Part shown: positions 1 to 7,319 of the stretch, one piece after another | How the letters are laid out: every line of letters begins with the position of its first letter | Numbering within the stretch: position 1 is the stretch's first letter | NCBI GenBank assembly: GCA_004556655.1 | Contig: SFGF01000015.1 | Location: 1-64,000, forward strand | DNA: 64,000 nucleotides | Source of the DNA: Lachnospiraceae bacterium | GTDB lineage: Bacteria > Bacillota > Clostridia > Lachnospirales > Lachnospiraceae | Direction of reading: 5' to 3' | The notes under the pieces: model-generated | What the model was told of the DNA's origin: nothing | Seen by the model: the letters and a program-made list of their open reading frames with translations, nothing else | The model's database searches: none | Translations under genes and position numbers: made by a program

Positions 1-1
1 C

Positions 2-70
2 AATTTACCGTTCATCCATCCGGGTGATAATATCGTATGTATGCTTCCGATGGCCCATATGTACGGATTG
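2..70 (+). pseudogene. Acyl-CoA synthetase-like fragment at window edge
   Basis: The second reading frame is open from the window start to a TAA at 83-85. Its residues HPGDNIVCMLPMAHMYGL resemble the conserved PGD...LPMAHMYG stretch of long-chain acyl-CoA synthetases (AMP-binding family). The similarity appears to stop around base 70, where the sequence becomes, in another frame, the first repeat of a cell-wall-binding protein. If so, this is the end of a gene truncated by recombination, or of an assembly join. Only about 23 residues are visible, so the assignment is tentative. Confidence 0.4.
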
Positions 71-956
71 GCAAACGATAAATAATATCACTTATTTTTT
101 GAACTCTTCAGGACAAATGGTAACGGGATGGTTCAAATATGAAAACACATGGTATTATTTTACTTCTTCCGGAAGTATGGTCACCGGCTGGATCTACATT
201 AATCATACCTGGTACTATATGCAGGATGACGGAAAAATGACTACCGGATGGCAAAAAGTAAACGGCACATGGTATTATTTGAATTCCTCCGGGGCCATGC
301 AGACCGGTTGGCAGCTGATCAATAATACATGGTATTATATGAATTCTTCCGGGGCCATGCAGACCGGTTGGCAGTTGATTGGAGGTAAATGGTATTATAT
401 GAACACTTCCGGTGCTATGCAGACCGGTTGGCAGTTGATTGGCGATAAATGGTACTATATGTATTCTTCCGGTGCTATGGCTGCAAATACATGGATTGAT
501 GGTTATTGGGTAGATGAGACAGGCGCATGGGTTGAAGGCAAAACTATGTCATCTGTTGAAACATTTACCTGGCCCTGTCCTGGATATACTTATATCTCCA
601 GCGATTTTGGATACCGTACTCAACCAACATCCGGAGCTTCTACCAATCATCAGGGAATTGACATGGCAGCTCCAACAGGTGCAATCATCGTTGCAGCCCA
701 AAACGGTACTGTTTTGGCTTACGGCCATAATTCCTCTATGGGCAACTATGTAAAACTTCAACATGCAAATGGACTTGTGACTGTCTATATGCATATGAGT
801 AAGATTGCCAGCCTTTCGACAAGCAAGAGCATCGTTGCAGGACAAACAATCGGTTACGTTGGATCAACAGGCGTTGCAACCGGTCCGCATCTTCATTTTG
901 GAGTAATGCTTAATAATACATATGTATCTCCGTGGAATTATCTTTCCAGACCTTAG
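24..956 (+). CDS. Cell-wall-binding repeat protein with C-terminal M23 endopeptidase (5' end abnormal)
   Basis: Probably a secreted peptidoglycan endopeptidase. Six full repeats and one partial repeat of the aromatic GW...WYY..SGAM type (choline/cell-wall-binding repeats) span about residues 14-150. An M23 metallopeptidase domain follows, about residues 190-305, with the zinc ligand motifs HQGID and HLHFG. The domain order, wall anchor then LytM-like hydrolase, is usual for secreted autolysins. No signal peptide is visible: the frame is open to base 3, and the first credible repeat residues (TDWQTINN) begin near base 62. The nominal GTG at 24 has no ribosome binding site and is unlikely to be the true start. 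The real N-terminus is missing, replaced by foreign-looking sequence. A strong hairpin follows the stop. Confidence 0.75.
   Translation: MIISYVCFRWPICTDWQTINNITYFLNSSGQMVTGWFKYENTWYYFTSSGSMVTGWIYINHTWYYMQDDGKMTTGWQKVNGTWYYLNSSGAMQTGWQLINNTWYYMNSSGAMQTGWQLIGGKWYYMNTSGAMQTGWQLIGDKWYYMYSSGAMAANTWIDGYWVDETGAWVEGKTMSSVETFTWPCPGYTYISSDFGYRTQPTSGASTNHQGIDMAAPTGAIIVAAQNGTVLAYGHNSSMGNYVKLQHANGLVTVYMHMSKIASLSTSKSIVAGQTIGYVGSTGVATGPHLHFGVMLNNTYVSPWNYLSRP
120..480 (+). repeat. Tandem 60-bp coding repeats
   Basis: The wall-binding repeats are encoded by near-periodic 60-bp units. Units between about 250 and 480 are almost identical and share the stretch CATGCAGACCGGTTGGCAG. Such recent tandem duplication makes repeat number prone to change by slippage or recombination and makes this spot hard to assemble. 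Confidence 0.75.
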
Positions 957-973
957 AGAATACTCATATTTAA

Positions 974-1026
974 AAGTTCCTGTCTATTGAAAATCATAAA
1001 ATTTCTTTAGACAGGAACTTATTTTT
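974..1026. terminator. Bidirectional hairpin between convergent genes
   Basis: A perfect 13-bp stem (974-986 with 1008-1020, AAGTTCCTGTCTA) is followed by ATTTTTCC on the plus strand. It sits between the endopeptidase and the convergent recombinase and can serve both. Confidence 0.75.
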
Positions 1027-1037
1027 CCTATACCATC

Positions 1038-2093
1038 TTAAACTTCCCTTAGTTTTACTGCCGAAGCAGCTTTTCTTCGCCTTTCATCACCAATTGCAGC
1101 ATAATGTTTTTTAGTTGTGTTGACATCTTTATGCCCCAGTACATCAGCTACAAGATAAATATCACCTGTTTCCTGATAAAGTGCAGTACCATACGTACTT
1201 CGCAGTTTATGAGGAGTAATCTTTTTCGTAGTTGTTATTTCGCCTGCATATTTTTTTACCAGATTTTCAACAGCCTGAACACCCATTCTTTTCCGTTGAG
1301 TAGAGTAGAAGAGAGCATGTTCATGACCTGCTACCGGTGTGATGCCCTTTCGAACCTCAATATACTTTTTTAATGCCTGTTCTACTTCTGTTCCAAAATA
1401 GACAAACATTTCATTCCCGCCTTTTCGAGTAACTTTGACAGCATTGTTCTTAAAATCAACATCCTCTATATCCAGCCCTACACATTCCGACACACGAATT
1501 CCCGTCCCTAGAAGAAGAGTGATAAGAGCTAAATCTCTTTCCTTTGTTTTTTCATAATAGACCTTTTTTTGTCCTGTAAGCTGATCACCGCAGTGTTCAA
1601 TATAATCCAAAAGCATCGCAACTTCATCCGTATCCAAACGGATAATCGCTTTTTCATGAATTTTAGGCATATCAATCAGAACAGTGGGATTTGTTTTTAT
1701 CATTTCACGTTTATAGTAATATGCATAAAAGCTTCTTAAAGCCGAAATCTTGCGTTTTAACCCACGCTCACCATTGGTAATATAAGTATCATCCTTGTCT
1801 TTGTAAACCTTTAAATACTCCATATATTCCTCTATGTCAAGCGCCTGAACCTGATCAAGTATATCAATTGTAAAATCAGCAGTTGTGAAATTATGATATG
1901 ACGGATTTTCCTGAATCAGGAACTGAAAAAAAATACGGATATCGTATGCATAGGAAATACGGGTTTTCGTAGTTGTTGTCCCATCAATCGCTCTGAAATA
2001 ATCTTTTGCAAATGGAGGAAGTGTCTTTAAAATTTCCCTTAACTTAATAATATTTTCTGTATCTGTCTGATTCCTGTAAGTGATACGTTCCAT
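1038..2093 (-). CDS. Tyrosine recombinase, XerS-like
   Basis: Site-specific DNA recombinase of the lambda-integrase/Xer family, 351 residues. The catalytic set is visible: Arg200 (GTGIRVSE), Lys224, His295-x-x-Arg298 (TPHKLRST), His321 (LGHKD) and the nucleophile Tyr331. The N-terminal SAM-like DNA-binding domain covers about residues 20-140. The length and the LPPFAKDYF-type N-terminus recall XerS, the single-protein chromosome dimer resolvase of streptococci, more than the roughly 300-residue XerC/XerD. No prophage genes surround it, and it lies beside the lexA locus, which suggests a housekeeping or island-type role rather than a phage integrase. Its target site cannot be identified here. 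It has its own near-consensus promoter at 2171-2199. The ATG at 2093 follows an AAAGGA ribosome binding site. Confidence 0.8.
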   Translation of the reverse strand: MERITYRNQTDTENIIKLREILKTLPPFAKDYFRAIDGTTTTKTRISYAYDIRIFFQFLIQENPSYHNFTTADFTIDILDQVQALDIEEYMEYLKVYKDKDDTYITNGERGLKRKISALRSFYAYYYKREMIKTNPTVLIDMPKIHEKAIIRLDTDEVAMLLDYIEHCGDQLTGQKKVYYEKTKERDLALITLLLGTGIRVSECVGLDIEDVDFKNNAVKVTRKGGNEMFVYFGTEVEQALKKYIEVRKGITPVAGHEHALFYSTQRKRMGVQAVENLVKKYAGEITTTKKITPHKLRSTYGTALYQETGDIYLVADVLGHKDVNTTKKHYAAIGDERRRKAASAVKLREV

Positions 2094-2170
2094 ATATACA
2101 AATCCTTTCTAAATTCCGTATTCATAATTTTATATATTTAATAACGACAAATTGTTTTATGTTTGATAAA

Positions 2171-2199
2171 AGTATAGCATTACTAAATTTTCCTGTCAA
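2171..2199 (-). promoter_or_regulatory. Sigma-A promoter of the recombinase gene
   Basis: On the minus strand TTGACA (2199-2194) and TATACT (2176-2171) are separated by 17 bp. Transcription would start about 70 bp upstream of the recombinase ATG. Eight-base inverted repeats at 2144-2151 and 2219-2226 flank it. Confidence 0.7.
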
Positions 2200-2294
2200 T
2201 CTATTTGAAAAACTCGTGTTTGTCGTATAGATATATATTCATAAATTCATTCCGAACATCTTATTCTCACATGTTATATTCATTATGTGATAAA

Positions 2295-2340
2295 AAAATA
2301 AAACGACCATATTTATTTACATAATTAGTCGTTTTATTTT
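2295..2340. terminator. Terminator downstream of the LysM gene
   Basis: A perfect 13-bp inverted repeat (2295-2307 with 2328-2340) has an A/T-rich lower stem that gives T-tracts on both strands. It ends minus-strand transcription of the LysM gene. The rest of 2094-2388 holds only the recombinase promoter. Confidence 0.7.
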
Positions 2341-2388
2341 CTCTTTCGTTTTTTTGATATTTTACTTGGAATGTTTATGGATTCAAAA

Positions 2389-2742
2389 CTATTTTAACTC
2401 CTCTGAATAATATGGCACACAGATTACAGTTCCATATTGCAAGTGATCATCTGTCAAATGATTAATTGTTTTTACTTCGTCCATATATTCATAGATATCT
2501 GTATATTCATCCGTCATATACTCTGAAGCAATTCCCCATAAAGTATCATCCCGATCAACATATACACTTGTATAATACTTGTAGGTTTCCTCCTGTGAAT
2601 GACTTTGTTCTTCGTTTGCCTGAACTGCAGATACACTGCAGAATATCATAATTACAATTACCAGAATGCATGCAACTATAAGAAAAGCTTTGCGTCGCTG
2701 GTTTCTTTTTCTACACATTTTAATTCCCTTATTATTCCTCAT
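2389..2742 (-). CDS. yneA: YneA-like SOS-controlled LysM protein (putative cell-division suppressor)
   Basis: Small membrane-anchored protein of 117 residues. A basic N-terminus (about 1-18), one hydrophobic segment (19-43, likely membrane anchor or signal) and a C-terminal LysM domain (about 55-112, ending TVICVPYY) match the layout of Bacillus YneA. YneA delays septation during DNA damage. The position strengthens this: it is divergent from lexA with SOS boxes inside and after its promoter. That it halts division is inferred from the family and context. The ATG at 2742 follows a good GGAGGA site. Confidence 0.7.
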   Translation of the reverse strand: MRNNKGIKMCRKRNQRRKAFLIVACILVIVIMIFCSVSAVQANEEQSHSQEETYKYYTSVYVDRDDTLWGIASEYMTDEYTDIYEYMDEVKTINHLTDDHLQYGTVICVPYYSEELK

Positions 2743-2765
2743 ATCTTATTCCTCCAAAACACATG

Positions 2766-2793
2766 CGAATGTTTGTTCACGAACATTTGTTCC
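2766..2793. promoter_or_regulatory. Two abutting SOS (LexA) boxes
   Basis: CGAATGTTTGTTCA (2766-2779) and CGAACATTTGTTCC (2780-2793) match the Gram-positive LexA consensus CGAAC-N4-GTTCG at most positions and abut end to end. They lie in the 5' leader of the LysM gene, just downstream of its start point, and could block elongation or add cooperative repression. Confidence 0.75.
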
Positions 2794-2803
2794 TTGTATT
2801 GCC

Positions 2804-2832
2804 ATTATATAATGCGAACACGTGTTTGTCAA
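2804..2832 (-). promoter_or_regulatory. Consensus promoter of the LysM/yneA-like gene
   Basis: TTGACA (2832-2827) and TATAAT (2809-2804) with a 17-bp spacer on the minus strand form a perfect sigma-A promoter. An SOS box fills most of the spacer. A maximal promoter held by LexA fits a gene needed only after DNA damage. Confidence 0.85.
2815..2828. promoter_or_regulatory. SOS box inside the yneA-like promoter
   Basis: CGAACACGTGTTTG differs from the LexA consensus at a single position. It lies between the -35 and -10 elements, so bound LexA would exclude RNA polymerase. Confidence 0.8.
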
Positions 2833-2850
2833 CGCGTAACCGTTTTTTTT

Positions 2851-2878
2851 CGAACAAATTTTCTCGAATATTTGTTTG
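2851..2878. promoter_or_regulatory. SOS boxes upstream of lexA
   Basis: CGAATATTTGTTTG (2865-2878) overlaps the lexA -35 and is a good LexA site, implying autoregulation. CGAACAAATTTTCT (2851-2864) abuts it and is a weaker match. Confidence 0.7.
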
Positions 2879-2904
2879 CATTTTTGATAGTGATATGATA
2901 TTAT
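2876..2904 (+). promoter_or_regulatory. lexA promoter
   Basis: TTGCAT (2876-2881), 17 bp and TATTAT (2899-2904) on the plus strand, followed by a GGGAGG ribosome binding site before the ATG at 2942. The -35 shares bases with an SOS box. Confidence 0.65.
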
Positions 2905-2941
2905 GATTAAAAGTGCTCATTAGTTTCGGGAGGTATTCGTA

Positions 2942-3562
2942 ATGGCATACGGAAAGATAAGTAAAAAACAACAAGAAATATTAGACTATATAAAAAGCGA
3001 AATTCTTAATCGTGGATTTCCACCAGCTGTCCGTGAGATTTGTGAAGCAGTCAATCTGAGATCTACTTCTTCTGTTCATTCACATCTGGAGACGCTGGAA
3101 AAGAACGGTTATATCCGTCGTGACCCCACAAAACCACGTGCAATTGAAATTGTAGATGATAATTTTAATCTGGTTCGTCGTGAAGTTGTGAATGTGCCTG
3201 TCGTTGGTCGGGTTGCTGCCGGAGAACCACTTCTGGCAATCGAAAATGTCGAATCTTATTTTCCGATTCCCGCAGAATTTATGCCAAATGCGCAGACTTT
3301 CATTCTGAATGTAAAAGGTGAAAGTATGATCAATGCAGGAATCCTTGATGGTGATAATGTAATCGTTGAACAATGTTCCAGTGCTTCCAACGGTGATATG
3401 GTTGTCGCTCTCGTTGATGACTCTGCCACTGTGAAAACGTTCTATAAAGAAGATGGATATTATCGCCTCCAGCCGGAAAACGATTATATGGACCCAATCA
3501 TAGTAAATGGAGAACTGCAGATTCTTGGAAAAGTTATTGGCGTTTTCCGATTTATGAAATAG
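2942..3562 (+). CDS. lexA: LexA repressor
   Basis: SOS transcriptional repressor and self-cleaving S24 peptidase, 206 residues, the normal length. The winged-helix DNA-binding domain covers residues 1-70, with recognition helix near STSSVHSHL. The autocleavage site is Ala93-Gly94 (VAAGEP). The catalytic dyad is Ser128 (KGESMI) and Lys165 (ATVKTF). RecA-nucleoprotein filaments trigger cleavage and release of the regulon. It is transcribed divergently from the yneA-like gene, with SOS boxes between them, and its own -35 overlaps one box. The ATG has a clear GGGAGG site. Nothing in the sequence suggests loss of function. Confidence 0.97.
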   Translation: MAYGKISKKQQEILDYIKSEILNRGFPPAVREICEAVNLRSTSSVHSHLETLEKNGYIRRDPTKPRAIEIVDDNFNLVRREVVNVPVVGRVAAGEPLLAIENVESYFPIPAEFMPNAQTFILNVKGESMINAGILDGDNVIVEQCSSASNGDMVVALVDDSATVKTFYKEDGYYRLQPENDYMDPIIVNGELQILGKVIGVFRFMK

Positions 3563-3576
3563 CAATGGTTTATAAA

Positions 3577-3619
3577 AACACGCATGTTAACATAAATATA
3601 TTATGTCAACATGCGTGTT
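3577..3619. terminator. Hairpin between convergent lexA and rsfS
   Basis: A roughly 19-bp stem with one mismatch (3577-3595 with 3601-3619) and a five-base loop. The T-tract is weak on both sides, but the position between convergent gene ends supports a bidirectional terminator. Confidence 0.55.
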
Positions 3620-3670
3620 ACTGAAATTTACATACGTAATCATTTTTACTAAAATTTTTCGTTTTTCTCT

Positions 3671-4027
3671 TTATTTCAAATCTGCCACTTCAACGGATTT
3701 TCCATCTCTCCAGATTCTTTCCAGATCATAGAATAATCTGTTTTCTTCATCAAAAATATGAATTACAATATCGCCATAATCCATTAATATCCAATTGGCT
3801 GTTGAATATCCTTCAATCTGCTTCACCGGATATCCTGCTTTTCCAAGTACCTCATCTACGTTATCTGCCATAGCCTGTACCTGATTTCTATTACTTCCGC
3901 TGGCTATAATAAAGTAATCGGCAAGGCTGGAAACTTTTTCGATATCAATAACCTTAATATCATTTGCCTTTTTGTCATCCAGCGCATCACATGCCATAGC
4001 AGCCATTTTTCTGGATTCTGTCATCAT
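3671..4027 (-). CDS. rsfS: Ribosome silencing factor RsfS
   Basis: Iojap/DUF143-family factor that binds L14 on the large ribosomal subunit and blocks subunit joining when nutrients run low. It is 118 residues from the chosen start. Family motifs seen are ADYFIIASG, GYSTANWILMDYGDIVIHIF and the C-terminal YDLERIW. I start at the ATG at 4027 because AAGGAGGAAAAC lies just upstream; the longer frame to 4075 would overlap yqeK and has no such site. It is the last gene of the rplU-to-rsfS run, 16 bp after yqeK. Confidence 0.93.
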   Translation of the reverse strand: MMTESRKMAAMACDALDDKKANDIKVIDIEKVSSLADYFIIASGSNRNQVQAMADNVDEVLGKAGYPVKQIEGYSTANWILMDYGDIVIHIFDEENRLFYDLERIWRDGKSVEVADLK

Positions 4028-4043
4028 GTTTTCCTCCTTTTTG

Positions 4044-4631
4044 TTATTTACCACATTTTTTTCTATAATATTCATACGCTCTCACTGTTGCCTGATCCAC
4101 ATCATCTGGATTTTCATCCAGATACTCCAGGGTATCATGCAGAATCTCATACATACAGAGATCCAGATCCCGAAAAGCGATCTTACGTATTTCTGCAAGC
4201 CTTGGAGCTTTGTTTCTGGCAGGTTCTATATAATCGGCTATATAGATTATTTTTTCAAGCATGGACATATCTTCCGTTCCCGTTGTATGCCAGATAATAG
4301 ACTGCAGGATTTCCTGATCTTTTATCCCGTATTTTTCACTTGCTATATAAGCTCCAACTTTTGCGTGAAGAAGAAATGGATGCTCTTTTTCAAACTCGCT
4401 GACAGGTATATTGTTTTCTTTACAAAGCTTCAGCTTTTTCTTTGTAGGAATACATTTGGCACAGTCATGAAGCAGACCGGCAATCTGTGCTTTTTCCAGA
4501 TCCACATCATATACCATAGCAAGAGCCGCTGCTGTATGCATTACACCCAACGTATGCCAGAGACGGTCATCATCCAGATATTTTTTCAGTTTTTTCTCTA
4601 TCTTCTGTAAATCATATTTTGATTCTTCCAC
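4044..4631 (-). CDS. yqeK: HD-domain hydrolase YqeK
   Basis: HD-superfamily phosphohydrolase of the YqeK family. Members hydrolyse diadenosine tetraphosphate symmetrically, and they normally sit between nadD and rsfS as here. Metal-ligand motifs are HTLGV, LLHDCAK (the HD pair), HPFLLHAKVG and IWHTTG. I place the start at the GTG at 4631 because CCGGAGGAAAAATTT precedes it, giving about 195 residues, the usual length. A GTG at 4670 overlapping the nadD stop would add 13 residues and cannot be excluded. Confidence 0.88.
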   Translation of the reverse strand: MEESKYDLQKIEKKLKKYLDDDRLWHTLGVMHTAAALAMVYDVDLEKAQIAGLLHDCAKCIPTKKKLKLCKENNIPVSEFEKEHPFLLHAKVGAYIASEKYGIKDQEILQSIIWHTTGTEDMSMLEKIIYIADYIEPARNKAPRLAEIRKIAFRDLDLCMYEILHDTLEYLDENPDDVDQATVRAYEYYRKKCGK

Positions 4632-4666
4632 AAATTTTTCCTCCGGAATCTCCAATTTGTCATTTG

Positions 4667-5275
4667 TCACTTATATATTTTTTGTTCTTTGATGTAAGTG
4701 TATACGGAATCTGGCACATAATAAAGAATGCTTTCCGATTCTGCGATCCACTTTCTCAGCATTTTTGAGGAAATATCAAGATTGGGAATATCCAGTAAGA
4801 AAAACTCTCCATTATACTTTTCACCCAGATACTTCATCTGACTTATAAGCCGTGGTTTCTCCACATGATTCCGCCCGGCTACCAGAAGTTTAGCTACCTG
4901 ACAGATACGTCCCGGCTCCTTCCATCCATCAAAATCAAACAACGAATCCGCACCTATAATAAAATAGTATTCCACGCCCGGATTTTGCCCTTTTAACCGT
5001 TCTAAGGTTCTATAGGTATAGGAATACCCATCTGCATTCATTTCTTCCAGAGAAAGGGCAAAATGTGGATTGTCTTCGATAGCTCTTCGCACCATTTCCA
5101 CCCGCTGTTCATCCGTGGCACGTCCTTCCCTGTGCTGCTTATGAGGAGGATTACCAGAAGGCATAAACATTATTTTTTCAAGTCCAAATTGCTGATATGC
5201 CTTTTCACCCAGAATCAGATGCCCGATATGGATGGGATCAAAGGTTCCTCCCATAATACCGATTTTCCTTTTCAT
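4667..5275 (-). CDS. nadD: Nicotinate-nucleotide adenylyltransferase NadD
   Basis: Transfers AMP from ATP to nicotinate mononucleotide in NAD synthesis, in the cytoplasm. It is 202 residues. The nucleotidyltransferase signature GGTFDPIHIGH, with its HxGH ATP-binding histidines, begins near residue 8. NPPHKQ and the C-terminal ISSKMLRKW (equivalent to ISSTxIR) are present. The ATG at 5275 has a GGGGAGAG site 7 bp upstream; the longer frame to 5341 adds an unlikely lysine/arginine-rich stretch inside yhbY. Confidence 0.95.
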   Translation of the reverse strand: MKRKIGIMGGTFDPIHIGHLILGEKAYQQFGLEKIMFMPSGNPPHKQHREGRATDEQRVEMVRRAIEDNPHFALSLEEMNADGYSYTYRTLERLKGQNPGVEYYFIIGADSLFDFDGWKEPGRICQVAKLLVAGRNHVEKPRLISQMKYLGEKYNGEFFLLDIPNLDISSKMLRKWIAESESILYYVPDSVYTYIKEQKIYK

Positions 5276-5288
5276 ATCTCTCCCCGCC

Positions 5289-5579
5289 TTATGGAAGCTG
5301 TATTTTTTTCTTTTCCTTCTTGCCTTCTTTATAAAGAACAATTTTCTTTCCGATTACCTGTACCACCTGAGATCCTGTTCTCTCAGCAAGCATCTGGGCC
5401 ATCTGAGAGGGATTGTCCATGCAATTCTGCAGCACACTAATTTTAATCAGCTCTCTTGCTTCAAGTGCTTCACTGACAGACTTGGTAAATTCCGGAGTTA
5501 AACTGGATTTACCAATCTGCAGAATTGGTTCCATTGTCATTGCAAGACTTTTTAAATATGCTCTTTGTTTACTTGTCAT
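5289..5579 (-). CDS. yhbY: YhbY-family ribosome assembly RNA-binding protein (CRM domain)
   Basis: Single CRM-domain protein of 96 residues. Members associate with pre-50S particles. It carries the LTSKQR-type N-terminus, the GxxG-like loop (QIGKSSLT) and the VQVIGKKIVLYK strand, and ends in a lysine-rich tail. The ATG at 5579 follows GGAGGATATC; the frame to 5663 has no site and would run into obg. It lies 13 bp after obg and 13 bp before nadD, in one operon. Confidence 0.9.
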   Translation of the reverse strand: MTSKQRAYLKSLAMTMEPILQIGKSSLTPEFTKSVSEALEARELIKISVLQNCMDNPSQMAQMLAERTGSQVVQVIGKKIVLYKEGKKEKKKIQLP

Positions 5580-5592
5580 GATATCCTCCGTC

Positions 5593-6882
5593 TTATTTAT
5601 AATAATCAAATTCGAAACCATACATACGTACAGTATCACCTTCCTGAATGCCTGCCTTTTCAAGTTCTTCCAGAATACCTCCCTCTTTCAGGAACTTCTG
5701 GAAGAAAGAAAATCCTTTCTCAGAATCAAGATTTGTGTAACCAAGCATTTTTTCGATCTTAGGACCTTCTACTATATAAGTATGTCCATCATCTTCCTTT
5801 TCGACTGTGTAAGGAAGATTTTCAGTTATCAGAACATCCTCCGGGAAGAATTCCTGCTCAAAGATAATCGGCTGTTTTTCCGTATGATCCAATAGATCTT
5901 TTACTGCATATAATAATTCTTTAACACCTTTTCCGGAAACCGCAGATATCGGATATACTTTAATCCCTTTCGGTTCAAACTCATCCCGGAGACGCTGAAC
6001 GGGATCTTCATCTTCCGAATAGATCACATCAATTTTATTTGCTGCGATCACCTGCGGACGTGATGCAATCTCCGGATTGTATGCTTCCAACTCCGCATTG
6101 ATCTTATAAATATCTTCCACAGGATCTCTTCCTTCTGTAGAAGCTGCATCTACAATATGAATCATCACCCGGGTACGTTCAATATGACGAAGGAACTCAT
6201 GTCCCAATCCCACGCCCTCAGATGCGCCTTCAATCAGTCCTGGAATATCCGCAATAACAAAACCATCATTACCGTCCAAATCGACGACACCAAGATTGGG
6301 GGTCAGAGTAGTAAAATGATAATTTGCGATTTTGGGCTGTGCATTTGTCACACGGGAAAGAAATGTTGATTTTCCCACGTTTGGATAACCCACAAGACCA
6401 ACATCAGCAATCACTTTCAATTCCAGACGTACTTCCAGTTCCTGGGCCGGCTGTCCCGGCTGTGCGTACTTCGGAACTTGCATGGTTGCAGTAGCATAAT
6501 GCATATTTCCTTTTCCGCCCCTGCCTCCTTTTAGAATAATCTGACGTCTGTTTTCTCCTGACATATCAGCAATAACTTTTCCGCTTTCTGCCTCATATAC
6601 TACTGTACCTTCCGGTACTTTCAGAACAATATCCTTTCCATCCGAACCATGGCAGCGTTTTTTACCACCTTCTTCACCGTTCTGTGCGGAATACTTTCTT
6701 TTGTGGCGGAATTCATTCAGGGTGTTCAATCCCTCATCCACTTCAAATATTACATCCCCACCACGGCCGCCGTCTCCGCCATCCGGACCGCCATTCGGTA
6801 CATAAAGTTCTCTCCGGAAACTGACATGACCATCGCCACCCTTTCCGGAACGGATGATTATTTTCGCTCTGTCTGCAAACAT
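5593..6882 (-). CDS. obg: GTPase Obg/CgtA
   Basis: Essential GTPase acting in late 50S assembly and stress signalling, 429 residues. The glycine-rich Obg fold covers about 1-158 (GGPDGGDGGRGGD). The G domain includes G1 GYPNVGKST (155-163), G2 around TTLTPN, G3 DIPGLIEGAS and G4 NKID. A C-terminal OCT domain spans about 350-429. The ATG has an ACAGGAGTAAG site. A terminator separates it from rpmA upstream, so it probably has its own promoter or depends on readthrough; no convincing promoter was seen in the 100 bp between. Confidence 0.97.
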   Translation of the reverse strand: MFADRAKIIIRSGKGGDGHVSFRRELYVPNGGPDGGDGGRGGDVIFEVDEGLNTLNEFRHKRKYSAQNGEEGGKKRCHGSDGKDIVLKVPEGTVVYEAESGKVIADMSGENRRQIILKGGRGGKGNMHYATATMQVPKYAQPGQPAQELEVRLELKVIADVGLVGYPNVGKSTFLSRVTNAQPKIANYHFTTLTPNLGVVDLDGNDGFVIADIPGLIEGASEGVGLGHEFLRHIERTRVMIHIVDAASTEGRDPVEDIYKINAELEAYNPEIASRPQVIAANKIDVIYSEDEDPVQRLRDEFEPKGIKVYPISAVSGKGVKELLYAVKDLLDHTEKQPIIFEQEFFPEDVLITENLPYTVEKEDDGHTYIVEGPKIEKMLGYTNLDSEKGFSFFQKFLKEGGILEELEKAGIQEGDTVRMYGFEFDYYK

Positions 6883-6983
6883 ATTCTTACTCCTGTATTT
6901 ATTTTGATCATAGAATTCACAATCCGTTTAAACTTATACATGATGGATACGAACTCCTGATACATTAATCAAAATTTAATAGC

Positions 6984-7020
6984 AAAAAACAGGCTTCAAA
7001 CCAAATTGATTTGAAGCCCG
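6984..7020 (-). terminator. Intrinsic terminator after rpmA
   Basis: On the minus strand a 9-bp stem GGCTTCAAA/TTTGAAGCC (7018-7010 with 7000-6992) is followed by TGTTTTTTG. It lies 11 bp past the rpmA stop and insulates the rplU-prp-rpmA unit from obg. Confidence 0.8.
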
Positions 7021-7030
7021 CACATATGCA

Positions 7031-7315
7031 TTACTCAGCTACCGGAACGATAGAAACCTGTTTCTTATCTCTTCCTTTTCTTTCAAAACGAACAACACCG
7101 TCTGTCAGTGCAAACAGAGTATCGTCTTTTCCACGTCCAACGTTAACACCTGGATGAATCTTGGTTCCACGCTGTCTGTAAAGGATATTACCAGCTTTTA
7201 CAAACTGTCCGTCAGCTCTCTTTGCTCCTAATCTCTTGGACTCGGAATCTCTACCGTTCTTAGTAGAACCAACTCCCTTTTTATGAGCAAAAAATTGAAG
7301 GTTCATATTTAACAT
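7031..7315 (-). CDS. rpmA: Ribosomal protein L27, precursor with cleavable N-terminus
   Basis: Large-subunit protein near the peptidyl-transferase centre, 94 residues. The N-terminus MLNMNLQFF precedes AHKKGVGST, the Firmicutes arrangement in which the short extension is removed by the protease Prp after the two Phe residues to expose the mature Ala. The prp gene is immediately upstream, 4 bp away. The start at 7315 has GAGGAGGTG 8 bp upstream; the internal ATG at 7306 is less well spaced. Confidence 0.97.
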   Translation of the reverse strand: MLNMNLQFFAHKKGVGSTKNGRDSESKRLGAKRADGQFVKAGNILYRQRGTKIHPGVNVGRGKDDTLFALTDGVVRFERKGRDKKQVSIVPVAE

Positions 7316-7319
7316 GGTT

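Noticed and set aside
120..480. 60-bp repeats as a CRISPR array
   Set aside because: They are coding tandem repeats in one frame encoding wall-binding modules, without unique spacers.
1038..2093. Recombinase as evidence for a prophage or integrative element
   Set aside because: No phage, conjugation, excisionase or tRNA attachment features flank it, and its neighbours are core SOS genes.
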